From assembly GCA_031273585.1 (NCBI GenBank), contig JAISRP010000196.1, positions 1-5,987 of the forward strand: a stretch of 5,987 bases of DNA, in the 5' to 3' direction. The stretch is from Synergistaceae bacterium. Lineage in GTDB: Bacteria > Synergistota > Synergistia > Synergistales > Synergistaceae. The notes below the pieces were generated by a model. It did not search any database, was not told the DNA's origin, and saw only the letters and a program-made list of their open reading frames with translations. A program made the position numbers and the translations under genes. Of this stretch, positions 1 through 5,590 are shown in pieces. Each line of letters opens with the position of its first letter. The first letter of the stretch is position 1.

Positions 1-46
1 CGTGAGGTACACGATCTGCGGCGGGAAGCTCACGTACGGAGGCTGA
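1..46 (+). CDS. pyrC: C-terminal end of probable dihydroorotase (partial, 5' end outside window)
   Basis: Frame 2 is open from the window edge to a TGA at 44-46 and encodes VRYTICGGKLTYGG. Dihydroorotases commonly end in a beta-hairpin of the form V..T.V.GK.VY, and this tail fits that pattern. It stops 3 nt before pyrF, as expected of an upstream pyr operon gene. Dihydroorotase is a zinc amidohydrolase that cyclises carbamoyl-aspartate to dihydroorotate in the cytosol. Only 14 residues are visible, so the call rests on the tail motif and the context. Another amidohydrolase-fold protein is possible. Confidence 0.6.
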   Translation, partial: VRYTICGGKLTYGG

Positions 47-49
47 GCC

Positions 50-934
50 GTGCTGCAGATTGACAGGCTGATAAGGGCGGTGCGAGAGTCCGGCAACCCC
101 AGCGCGCTGGGGCTCGACACGAGGTACGAGTACCTCCCCGAGCCGTTTGCCGCGCGACATTCTGACGCGGGGCGTCCGGGGGCGATATACGAGTTCAACT
201 CGCACCTGCTGCGAGGGCTGCGCGACATCATACCCTGCGTGAAAATTCAGGCTGCGTACTACGAGATGCTGGGCCCTGAAGGGATGGCCTGCATGAGGAT
301 GACCATCGACCTGGCGAGGAAACTGGACTACGTCGTGATAGCGGACGCCAAGAGGGGCGACATAGGGGCCACGGCCGAGGCCTACTCCGCGGCGTACATC
401 GGGGAGGGAGCGCCGTTTCCGGCGGACTTCCTGACCGTCAACCCCTACTTCGGGCAGGACGGGATCGAGCCATTCCTGAGCGGCTGCGCCAGGACCGGCG
501 GCGGGATATTCGTCCTGGTCAAGACGTCGAACCCATCCGGCCGCGAGCTTCAGGACCTGACGGTGACGGACGGACGCCCGCTTTACGAGCACGTGGCGGG
601 CAGGGTCGCCGCCTGGGGGGCGGATCTGACCGGGGACGAGGGCTACAGCTCGGTCGGGGCCGTCGTGGGCGCGACGTACCCGGTCCAGGGGACCCGCCTC
701 AGGCAGATCATGCCGCGCACGTTCTTCCTCTTGCCCGGCTACGGAGCGCAGGGGGCGCGGGCCTCGGACCTCTCGGGGTGCTTCGGCGAGCCGGGCTGCG
801 GGGCGATAGTAGCGGCATCGAGGAGCCTGATATGTGCGCACAGGACGGCCGCGACCTGCGACTTCGTGGCAGCAGCGAGGGCCGAGGCTGAGCGGATGCG
901 GGATGAGATCTCGAGGGCGTCGGGACTTGCGTAG
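50..934 (+). CDS. pyrF: Orotidine 5'-phosphate decarboxylase, type 2 (long PyrF)
   Basis: This gene encodes 294 residues and catalyses the last step of UMP synthesis, OMP to UMP plus CO2, as a cytosolic TIM barrel. The active-site pattern of the superfamily is visible: D23 in GLDTR, K65 in VKIQ, and the DxKxxD motif as D99, K101 and D104 in ADAKRGDIG. The length near 290, the NPYFGQDGIEPF segment near 136-147 and the C-terminal GAIVAASRSL stretch are typical of the longer type 2 subfamily, not of the ~230-residue Bacillus/E. coli form. The start is GTG at 50, set by GGAGG at 38-42 with a 7-nt spacer. The gene follows the probable pyrC stop by 3 nt and is followed 4 nt later by pyrK, so co-transcription is likely. 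No key residue is missing. Confidence 0.95.
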   Translation: MLQIDRLIRAVRESGNPSALGLDTRYEYLPEPFAARHSDAGRPGAIYEFNSHLLRGLRDIIPCVKIQAAYYEMLGPEGMACMRMTIDLARKLDYVVIADAKRGDIGATAEAYSAAYIGEGAPFPADFLTVNPYFGQDGIEPFLSGCARTGGGIFVLVKTSNPSGRELQDLTVTDGRPLYEHVAGRVAAWGADLTGDEGYSSVGAVVGATYPVQGTRLRQIMPRTFFLLPGYGAQGARASDLSGCFGEPGCGAIVAASRSLICAHRTAATCDFVAAARAEAERMRDEISRASGLA

Positions 935-938
935 GACT

Positions 939-1700
939 GTGGACGTCGATGCGACCATCCTCTCCAGCAGGGTTATAGCCAGGGGTACGACGGAGCTTGC
1001 GCTGGCCGTTCCGCGCAACGCCGCCCCGCGTCCCGGGCAGTTTCTCCACATCCGGGCCCCAGGGGAGTTCCTCCGGAGGCCCATCAGCGCATCCGGCTAC
1101 GACGAGGAGACTGGGGCGGCGCGGATAATCGTTCGGGACGCGGGCAGGGGCAGCAGGGCCATATCCGGCCTAGGCGCCGGGGACCGCGTCAGGCTCCTCA
1201 CACCCCTCGGCAGAGGGTTCCCTATGGAATCGATAATCAGGGACATCGCGAGCGGAAAAAAAATATGGCTCGCGGGCGGTGGGATCGGAGCGGCCCCCCT
1301 GCTCTTCGCGGCGAGCAGTGTGAGGGCGGCAGATCTCGCAATTGACAGCTTCGTCGGCTTCAGGGACGAGGAGAGCGTCATCGGAGTCCGGGAGCTCGGG
1401 GAGTGCGGGAGCGTCTCCGTCTCGGTCGGAGGCCTCGTCACCGACGCCATGACCCGCGCAATGGAGAGCGCCGTGCCCGACTCGATACTGGCCTGCGGCC
1501 CGGTCCCGATGCTGCGCGCCATCCAAAAAATCTGCGCCGGCAGGGGCATAAGGGGCTTCATGTCGGTCGAGGAGCGCATGGGGTGCGGCGTCGGCGCGTG
1601 CCTCGTCTGCGTGTGCAGGACAGGGACCGGCGACGGCTGGGAACACAGGCGGGTCTGCAGGGACGGCCCGGTGTTCGGCATATCGGAGGTGGCTCTGTGA
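939..1700 (+). CDS. pyrK: Dihydroorotate dehydrogenase electron-transfer subunit (FAD, 2Fe-2S)
   Basis: PyrK carries electrons between NAD and the FMN of class 1B PyrD through FAD and a [2Fe-2S] cluster, in a PyrD2-PyrK2 complex. From GTG 939 the protein has 253 residues, close to the ~256 of Bacillus PyrK. It has the ferredoxin-reductase layout: a beta-barrel with the flavin motif RPIS (47-50), a nucleotide-binding GGGIGAAP (113-120) and CGPVPM (186-191). The C-terminal cluster-binding loop has Cys216, Cys221, Cys224 and Cys240 in MGCGVGACLVC...VC, followed by the family ending DGPVF...EVAL. The last cysteine spacing is one residue longer than in Bacillus PyrK. The start is uncertain. GTG 939, 4 nt after the pyrF stop, gives the family length but has only a weak AGGA nearby. 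TTG 927 has GAGGG at 913-917 and would overlap pyrF by 8 nt. The stop overlaps the pyrD start. Confidence 0.93.
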   Translation: MDVDATILSSRVIARGTTELALAVPRNAAPRPGQFLHIRAPGEFLRRPISASGYDEETGAARIIVRDAGRGSRAISGLGAGDRVRLLTPLGRGFPMESIIRDIASGKKIWLAGGGIGAAPLLFAASSVRAADLAIDSFVGFRDEESVIGVRELGECGSVSVSVGGLVTDAMTRAMESAVPDSILACGPVPMLRAIQKICAGRGIRGFMSVEERMGCGVGACLVCVCRTGTGDGWEHRRVCRDGPVFGISEVAL

Positions 1701-2650
1701 GGACGAAGCTATGCGGCGTGGAGTTGAAAAACCCCCTGATAGCGGCCTCTGGGACGTTCGGGTTCGGACGGGAGTACGACGAGCTGTACGACATCTCGTG
1801 CTGGGGCGCCATATCCGTGAAGGGACTCACTCTCCGCCCCCGCCGCGGGAACCCGCCGGGGCGGATCGCGGAGACCGCCTCCGGCATGTTGAACAGCGTC
1901 GGCCTTCAGAACCCCGGCGTGGATGCCTTCATCAGGGACGAGTTGCCGTGGCTCGCCGCCAAGGGAATACCGGTCATAGCAAACGTGGCCGGGTCGTCGG
2001 AGGAGGAGTACGCGGAGGCGGTACGCAGGCTCTCGGACTCGCCGGTCGCGATGATCGAGCTCAACATCTCCTGCCCGAACGTGAGGCAGGGGGGCGTGTC
2101 GTTCGGGACGTCCCCGGAGCGGGTGTACGGCATAACGAGATTGGTCAGGGCCTGCACAGGGCTCCCCCTCATGGTAAAGCTCACCCCGAACGTCTCGGAC
2201 ATAGCGGAGGCGGCAACTGCGGCTGAGGATGCCGGCGCCGACGCCGTGAGCCTCATAAACACGATCATCGGGATGGCGATAGACACCGGGACGCGAAGGC
2301 CGGTGCTGGCGAACGTGACCGGCGGGCTCTCGGGCCCTGCGATAAAGCCGGTGGCGCTCCGCATGGTCTGGCAGGCGGCCCGAGCCGTCAGCATTCCGGT
2401 CGTTGGCATGGGCGGAATTACGACCGCCGACGACGCCGTCCAGTTCATGATTGCGGGCGCCTGCGCCGTCATGATCGGAACGGCTAACATAACGGACCCG
2501 ATGTCCGGCCCGAGGATCATAGACGACTTCAGGCGATACCTCGAAGGAGAGGGGATCTCCGACCCCGGGGCCCTGGTCGGTTCCCTCAGGACCGACGAGG
2601 CAGACGCGCGGCGCGAAGTTTTTGAAAACAGGAAGTCCGACGTATTATAA
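1697..2650 (+). CDS. pyrD: Dihydroorotate dehydrogenase, class 1B catalytic subunit
   Basis: The product oxidises dihydroorotate to orotate on FMN and passes the electrons to PyrK. It has 317 residues and a TIM-barrel fold. Visible family features are SGTFGFG (18-24), SVKG with FMN-contacting K43, MLNSVGLQNPG (64-74), and ELNISCPN (121-128), whose Cys126 is the catalytic base of class 1 enzymes (class 2 uses Ser). Further matches are K161 in VKLTPN, INT (187-189), GGLSGPAIKP (209-218) and GMGGI (237-241). There is no N-terminal membrane helix, which fits a soluble class 1 enzyme, and the adjoining PyrK makes it 1B. The start is GTG 1697, overlapping the pyrK TGA by 4 nt (GTGA). GGAGG at 1685-1689 lies 7 nt upstream, so the coupled start is well supported. 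The stop codon TAA at 2648-2650 lies inside the predicted -10 box for pyrE. Confidence 0.96.
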   Translation: MRTKLCGVELKNPLIAASGTFGFGREYDELYDISCWGAISVKGLTLRPRRGNPPGRIAETASGMLNSVGLQNPGVDAFIRDELPWLAAKGIPVIANVAGSSEEEYAEAVRRLSDSPVAMIELNISCPNVRQGGVSFGTSPERVYGITRLVRACTGLPLMVKLTPNVSDIAEAATAAEDAGADAVSLINTIIGMAIDTGTRRPVLANVTGGLSGPAIKPVALRMVWQAARAVSIPVVGMGGITTADDAVQFMIAGACAVMIGTANITDPMSGPRIIDDFRRYLEGEGISDPGALVGSLRTDEADARREVFENRKSDVL

Positions 2651-2651
2651 T
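2622..2651 (+). promoter_or_regulatory. Predicted sigma-70-type promoter for pyrE inside the end of pyrD
   Basis: TTGAAA at 2622-2627 and a perfect TATAAT at 2646-2651 are separated by 18 nt. The -10 box spans the pyrD stop codon, and this short stretch is far more AT-rich than the coding sequence around it. Transcription would begin near 2658, giving a leader of about 60 nt before pyrE. An extended -10-like TGCTATACT at 2667-2675 lies just downstream and could be a second start. This is a motif match only; no transcript data are available. Confidence 0.6.
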
Positions 2652-2719
2652 TTTCAACCCCCATTATGCTATACTTGCCGCACAAATGCTTGTTGAACCG
2701 TTTGGAGGTGTGGGAGTAC

Positions 2720-3298
2720 ATGGTATCTACGCAGGAGAAGACGTCTATGATCCTGGAGAGGCTGGGCGTCCTGCAGACTGGACATTTCAGGCTGACGTCG
2801 GGGAGGCACAGCGACAGATACATGCAGTGCGCCAAGCTGTTCGAGCACCCGGTCGAGAGCGCGGAGCTGTGCTCCGACCTGTCGGAGCGGTTCAGCGACG
2901 TGGACCTGGTCGCGGGGCCAGCGCTCGGGGGGATAATAATGGCCTACGAGGTCGCGCGCGCCCTGGGCGTCCGTAACATATTCGCGGAGCGCGAGGACGG
3001 CAGGATGGCGCTTCGCAGGGGGTTTACGGTATCGCCGGGCGAGAGGGCGCTCATAGTCGAGGACGTCGTGACCACCGGGGGCTCGGTGCGCGAGGTAATC
3101 GACCTTCTTCTGGAACGCGGCGCCGAGATCGCGGGAGTCGGAGCCGTGGTCGACCGCTCAGGCGGGAGCGTCAGCTTCGGAGCGCCGTTCCACGCCCTGA
3201 TGACCCTCGAGGTCGCGTCGTGGGAGGAGTCGGAGTGCCCAATCTGCCGCGAGGGCCATCCCATCGTCAAACCGGGAAGCCGCCAGGTCCGACAATAA
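2720..3298 (+). CDS. pyrE: Orotate phosphoribosyltransferase
   Basis: PyrE joins orotate and PRPP to form OMP and pyrophosphate in the cytosol, feeding PyrF. It has 192 residues and the type I PRTase fold. The N-terminal half carries HFRLTSGRHSDRY (22-34), the usual PyrE hood region. The PRPP loop is LIVEDVVTTGGSV (111-123), with the paired acidic residues E114 and D115. FAER (88-91) and RMALRRGF (95-102) belong to the flexible active-site loop. The C-terminal CPIC (173-176) followed by VKPGSR is typical of the Thermus-type PyrE group. ATG 2720 is chosen because homologues begin near here and GGAGG (2704-2708) and GGGAG (2712-2716) precede it. An ATG at 2666 would add 18 residues unlike the family and lies in the promoter leader. 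The gene is 69 nt from pyrD and probably has its own promoter as well as operon read-through. Confidence 0.94.
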   Translation: MVSTQEKTSMILERLGVLQTGHFRLTSGRHSDRYMQCAKLFEHPVESAELCSDLSERFSDVDLVAGPALGGIIMAYEVARALGVRNIFAEREDGRMALRRGFTVSPGERALIVEDVVTTGGSVREVIDLLLERGAEIAGVGAVVDRSGGSVSFGAPFHALMTLEVASWEESECPICREGHPIVKPGSRQVRQ

Positions 3299-3321
3299 GA
3301 CCGTGGGCTCCGCCCACACCC

Positions 3322-3368
3322 GGGGGGGGGGCGCGGCCCCCCCCCCCCCCAAAAGTTTTTTTTTTTTT
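3322..3368 (+). terminator. Probable rho-independent terminator of the pyr operon
   Basis: G10 at 3322-3331 can pair with the C run starting at 3337 across a CGCGG loop. The sequence then continues, after AAAAG, into T13 at 3356-3368. A strong GC stem followed by a long U run, 24 nt past the pyrE stop, fits intrinsic termination. The lengths of the runs may be unreliable, but the overall form does not depend on them. Confidence 0.6.
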
Positions 3369-3383
3369 GGCGGCCGGGGGGGC

Positions 3384-3432
3384 AAAAAAAAAAAAATTAA
3401 TTTGGTGGGCCTGGCGCCACGGCCCCGTGGCG
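3384..3432 (-). terminator. Probable rho-independent terminator of the veg-ispE-purR unit
   Basis: Read on the - strand after purR, the hairpin CGCCAC-GGGGCC-GTGGCG (3432-3415) or the alternative GGGCC/GGCCC pairing (3425-3421 with 3411-3407) precedes a U13 run encoded by A13 at 3396-3384. The gap between stem and U run is 10-18 nt, longer than ideal. Two further hairpins (3453-3437 and 3485-3469) lie between purR and this site. Together with the + strand signal it makes a bidirectional terminator region. Confidence 0.45.
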
Positions 3433-3513
3433 GGTTTTGGGGCGGCGCCCCAAGGTTTTGGTCTTGCTCCGCGGATTTACCGCGGCGGGGGTGTTCGGCT
3501 GGGAATGCCCGGC

Positions 3514-4311
3514 TTACTCTCCCGGCACTGAGAGGTGGGGGACGCCCTGATTGACGGAGAGCTCGAGAAGCGGGCGGTAGTCGGTCAGGGCTTTTTTCTT
3601 GGGCTCGACCGAGGATATGAAAATTCCGACTCCAACGACGTCGGCTCCAAACTCCCTTGCCATGAGGAGCATCCCGTACGCGGTGCTCCCGCCCCTCATG
3701 AAGTCGTCCACTATCAGCACGCGGCTCGTCCTGTCGAGCAGCCTCGTCCCGAGGTACATCGTCCGGACGTCCCCGTTGCCGGTGGGGAAGTGCACGCCGA
3801 CTGCCGGGCCGTCGCTCGGTCGGTTGCGGAACCGGCAGACGGCGAGCGGGGCCCCGAGCGCATAGGCCGTGAAAAAACCGACTGGAATGCCCTTCACCTC
3901 CGACGTCATCACCACGGTCGGCCCCTTGTCGGCGAATATGGAGGCCATCGTGAACCCCAGGAACGAGGCCCAGTTCGGCTCGAACAGTATATCGGTGTAG
4001 TAGACCAGCTCCCCGGGGAGAAGCCTCTCCGGCACGGAGAGCAGTGCCGAGAGTTCGTGAAGTTTGGACGCCCTCTGCTCTTCGGATGGGGAGGGGATGA
4101 AGTAGGCCCCTCCGGTGCGCCCCCTGTCGGTTGCGATGCTACCTACGCCCTCGCTCGACAGCGCGCATGATATTATCTCGACGTCGTCGCTTATCAGCGT
4201 CTTGGACACGCCAAAACCGGAAGCAGTGTCTGTGAGTGAAATCTGCCGCGATGGACGCAACAACATCCTCGACGCTATGCGGATCAGGCGCTCTGTTCGC
4301 TTGCCTCTCAT
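3514..4311 (-). CDS. purR: Purine operon repressor PurR (Bacillus type, PRPP-binding)
   Basis: The protein has 265 residues from ATG 4311. In Bacillus subtilis this family represses purine synthesis genes at PurBox sites and is released by PRPP. It is unrelated to the LacI-type E. coli PurR. The N-terminal ~70 residues form the winged-helix DNA-binding domain, including SKTLISDDVEII. GERLLPG-like PERLLPGELVYYTDIL follows, then a PRTase domain whose PRPP loop is VLIVDDFMRGGSTAYG (198-213), the signature that separates PurR from true PRTases. VVMTSEVKGIPV (near 133-144) is also characteristic. The C-terminus is shorter than in Bacillus (about 285 residues). ATG 4311 is preferred over TTG 4314 because GGAG at 4322-4319 lies 7 nt upstream of it. 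It follows ispE by 34 nt. Here purR is convergent with pyrE instead of leading into spoVG/glmU/prs genes as in Bacillus. Confidence 0.93.
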   Translation of the reverse strand: MRGKRTERLIRIASRMLLRPSRQISLTDTASGFGVSKTLISDDVEIISCALSSEGVGSIATDRGRTGGAYFIPSPSEEQRASKLHELSALLSVPERLLPGELVYYTDILFEPNWASFLGFTMASIFADKGPTVVMTSEVKGIPVGFFTAYALGAPLAVCRFRNRPSDGPAVGVHFPTGNGDVRTMYLGTRLLDRTSRVLIVDDFMRGGSTAYGMLLMAREFGADVVGVGIFISSVEPKKKALTDYRPLLELSVNQGVPHLSVPGE

Positions 4312-4318
4312 CAAATCA

Positions 4319-4322
4319 CTCC
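4319..4322 (-). promoter_or_regulatory. Ribosome binding site deciding the purR start
   Basis: GGAG read on the - strand lies 7 nt before ATG 4311 but only 4 nt before the in-frame TTG 4314, so the ATG is the better start. Confidence 0.6.
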
Positions 4323-4345
4323 ATCCGAAGGTGTGTGAAGGGCTC

Positions 4346-5200
4346 CTATAAAAACATCATGCTCCTGAGCCATTTAAAGCGCGACGCGCCGCCGAGCCCG
4401 GCAACGCCCCTTGCCGCCTCGCTCCTCTCATAAAGGGCAAAACACGCGGAACCGCTTCCGCACAAGCCCCATGCAAGGGCTCCCGACATTTCGATCATGT
4501 CGTAGAGACTATTGTAGCATGATTCATATTTTTTAAAACATTGGATAAAGTCGTTGGGGAGCATCCCCACCCTCCTGCCCTGGAGGATCCCGCTCAGGAT
4601 GTCCAGCGACTCGGAGCGAGACTCCTCCTCGCGGAGGACTTTCCTCCCGACGATACCGTCCAGGGCCTCGTAGGCCTCCCTCGTGCCGCTGCTCCATTCC
4701 GGGAAAAAAAGAACGACGTGTGGATCCAGATCGCCGGGGACCTCCTCCAGGCGTCCGCCGACGCCGCCGGCTAGAGCCAGGTCGAGATCGCTCGCGAGGA
4801 AGGCGACGTCCGCGCCGAGCGTCACGGCGTCTGAGGGCGAGGGGCGCTCGCCGCCGAGGCGCCCGAACCATTTAAGAAGGGCGGCAGCGTTGCCGCTGCC
4901 GGCCCCGACTCCGCTTCCGGGCGGCACGCGCTTGACCAGGCTCAGGTCGAGCGGAGGAAGCGCATCGCCGCCGCGGATTTTCCTCAAAAGACGGCACGCC
5001 CGGAGGAGAATATTCTCGCCGGCTATTTCAGCGCCAGACACTGAAACTCTGTCAGCGCCGGTTCCGTATGAGATCCCAAGGTTTTCAGGGGACAGGATTC
5101 TCCAGTAGAGCGAGCAGATATCGTGATAACCGTCGCTTCTCTTCCCCATGACGCGAAGCGTGAGGTTTATCTTCATTGAACACATCTCAAGAAAGAGCAT
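4346..5200 (-). CDS. ispE: 4-diphosphocytidyl-2-C-methyl-D-erythritol kinase
   Basis: IspE phosphorylates CDP-methylerythritol in the non-mevalonate (MEP) isoprenoid pathway. From ATG 5200 the protein has 284 residues and the GHMP-kinase fold. The N-terminal substrate-binding motif is MKINLTLRVMGKRSDGYHD, with the conserved lysine at K10. The phosphate-binding loop is PPGSGVGAGSGNAAALL (93-109), and the catalytic aspartate is D131 in LGADVAF. The C-terminal GHMP motif is LCGSGSACFAL (247-257). The loop reads GAGSGNAA where IspE usually has GGGSSDAA, so the enzyme is somewhat divergent, but the core residues are present. The start is uncertain: ATG 5200 lacks a clear ribosome binding site, and ATGs at 5185 and 5176 are in frame, the last giving MKINL directly. 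It lies 51 nt after veg and 34 nt before purR, probably in one transcript. Confidence 0.92.
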   Translation of the reverse strand: MLFLEMCSMKINLTLRVMGKRSDGYHDICSLYWRILSPENLGISYGTGADRVSVSGAEIAGENILLRACRLLRKIRGGDALPPLDLSLVKRVPPGSGVGAGSGNAAALLKWFGRLGGERPSPSDAVTLGADVAFLASDLDLALAGGVGGRLEEVPGDLDPHVVLFFPEWSSGTREAYEALDGIVGRKVLREEESRSESLDILSGILQGRRVGMLPNDFIQCFKKYESCYNSLYDMIEMSGALAWGLCGSGSACFALYERSEAARGVAGLGGASRFKWLRSMMFL

Positions 5201-5251
5201 GGCGGAAATGAGTATGCACAGCCGGCCTGCGCGGGCTATGCGTCAGACGCG

Positions 5252-5506
5252 TTACCGCGGTTTCTCGTCTCCGGGCAAGCCTGGCAGGAGTTTCAATTCC
5301 ACTTCCTTTGTCAGAAGGTCCGCATAGCTGAAGGAAACCGTGCTGTTCTGGGACTCTACGAAAAGAGTGAAGAGGCTTGGATAAGCTTCCATTATAATAC
5401 CCTGACGAGCTTCCGCCTTCCTGCGACCGTTCGCAGCGCGGTAGAAAACCCGGGAACCCCTGTACTGACTGACTTGCTCCCGTATTGCGCTTAAAGTATC
5501 CGCCAA
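5252..5506 (-). CDS. veg: Veg family small protein
   Basis: From TTG 5506 this encodes 84 residues, close to the 86 of B. subtilis Veg. Matching segments are ADTLSAI at the N-terminus, NGRRKAEARQGIIMEAYPSLF in the middle, and VSFSYADLLTKEVEL near the C-terminus, which aligns with VSYSYADILTETVEL in Bacillus. Veg is a small soluble beta-rich protein. In B. subtilis it is very strongly transcribed and has been linked to biofilm matrix control through SinR; whether that role applies here is unknown. TTG 5506 is chosen because it gives the family-like MADTLS start and has GGGAG (5519-5515) 8 nt upstream. Longer frames from GTG 5515 or TTG 5521 would cover that site. The next gene, ispE, is the same neighbour as in Firmicutes. 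Confidence 0.9.
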   Translation of the reverse strand: MADTLSAIREQVSQYRGSRVFYRAANGRRKAEARQGIIMEAYPSLFTLFVESQNSTVSFSYADLLTKEVELKLLPGLPGDEKPR

Positions 5507-5514
5507 AACAATCA

Positions 5515-5519
5515 CTCCC
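5515..5519 (-). promoter_or_regulatory. Ribosome binding site deciding the veg start
   Basis: GGGAG on the - strand ends 8 nt before TTG 5506. Alternative starts at GTG 5515 and TTG 5521 would overlap it and would have no comparable site of their own. Confidence 0.65.
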
Positions 5520-5542
5520 AAGTTTGAATCAACTGTACTTAC

Positions 5543-5571
5543 ATACTAACACATTTTGAGATAAAATTCAA
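5543..5571 (-). promoter_or_regulatory. Predicted sigma-70-type promoter for veg-ispE-purR
   Basis: On the - strand, TTGAAT (5571-5566) and TAGTAT (5548-5543) are 17 nt apart. The bases TGT just before the -10 form an extended -10 (TGn). Transcription would start near 5536, about 30 nt before TTG 5506. The region upstream is very AT-rich, as an UP element would be. A perfect inverted repeat touches the -35 box, so regulation there is possible. Confidence 0.55.
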
Positions 5572-5590
5572 GTTAATTTTAATATTAACT
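5571..5590. promoter_or_regulatory. Operator-like inverted repeat at the veg promoter
   Basis: AGTTAAT (5571-5577) and ATTAACT (5584-5590) are perfect inverted 7-bp arms around a 6-nt TTTAAT spacer. The site abuts and slightly overlaps the predicted -35 box. This could be a protein binding site or simply symmetric AT-rich DNA; I cannot name a regulator. It does not resemble a PurBox. Confidence 0.35.

Larger units (their letters stand above)
3299..3513. repeat. Intergenic hairpin/homopolymer element, copy 1 (between convergent pyrE and purR)
   Basis: This 215-bp stretch starts at the base after the pyrE stop and ends at the purR stop. In order it holds stem-loop GTGGG/CCCAC (3303-3307 and 3313-3317, loop CTCCG); G10 (3322-3331) facing C14 (3337-3350); T13 (3356-3368) facing A13 (3384-3396); and hairpin CGCCAC/GTGGCG (3415-3420 and 3427-3432). 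These are followed by TTGGGGC/GCCCCAA (3437-3443 and 3447-3453) and CCGCGG/CCGCGG (3469-3474 and 3480-3485, loop ATTTA). The first ~110 bp align in the same order and orientation with the element at 5857-5987, so this is a dispersed repeat family. Short open frames across it are low-complexity and not credible genes. Confidence 0.85.

Noticed and set aside
1097..1681. Long open frames on the - strand opposite pyrK
   Set aside because: They are antisense shadows in high-GC DNA: repetitive Pro/Ser/Arg-rich composition, no ribosome binding site, and a strongly supported PyrK on the other strand.
1906..2835. A 309-codon - strand frame opposite pyrD and the pyrE start
   Set aside because: It shows no recognisable motif, spans a promoter region and lies wholly opposite well-supported PyrD and PyrE sequence.
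3299..3513. CRISPR array or attachment site in the repeat region
   Set aside because: There are no regularly spaced direct repeats with unique spacers, no cas gene, no integrase and no tRNA end.
3220..3554. Two + strand frames running through the pyrE end and the repeat element
   Set aside because: Their products are poly-Gly/Pro/Lys from homopolymers and other repeat sequence, with no plausible start signal.
3535..4170. A 211-codon + strand frame opposite purR
   Set aside because: It is antisense to a clear PurR, has no family motif and is biased in the way expected of a complementary high-GC frame.
4683..5108. A 141-codon + strand frame opposite ispE
   Set aside because: It is Arg/Pro/Ser-rich shadow sequence opposite a convincing IspE with intact GHMP motifs.
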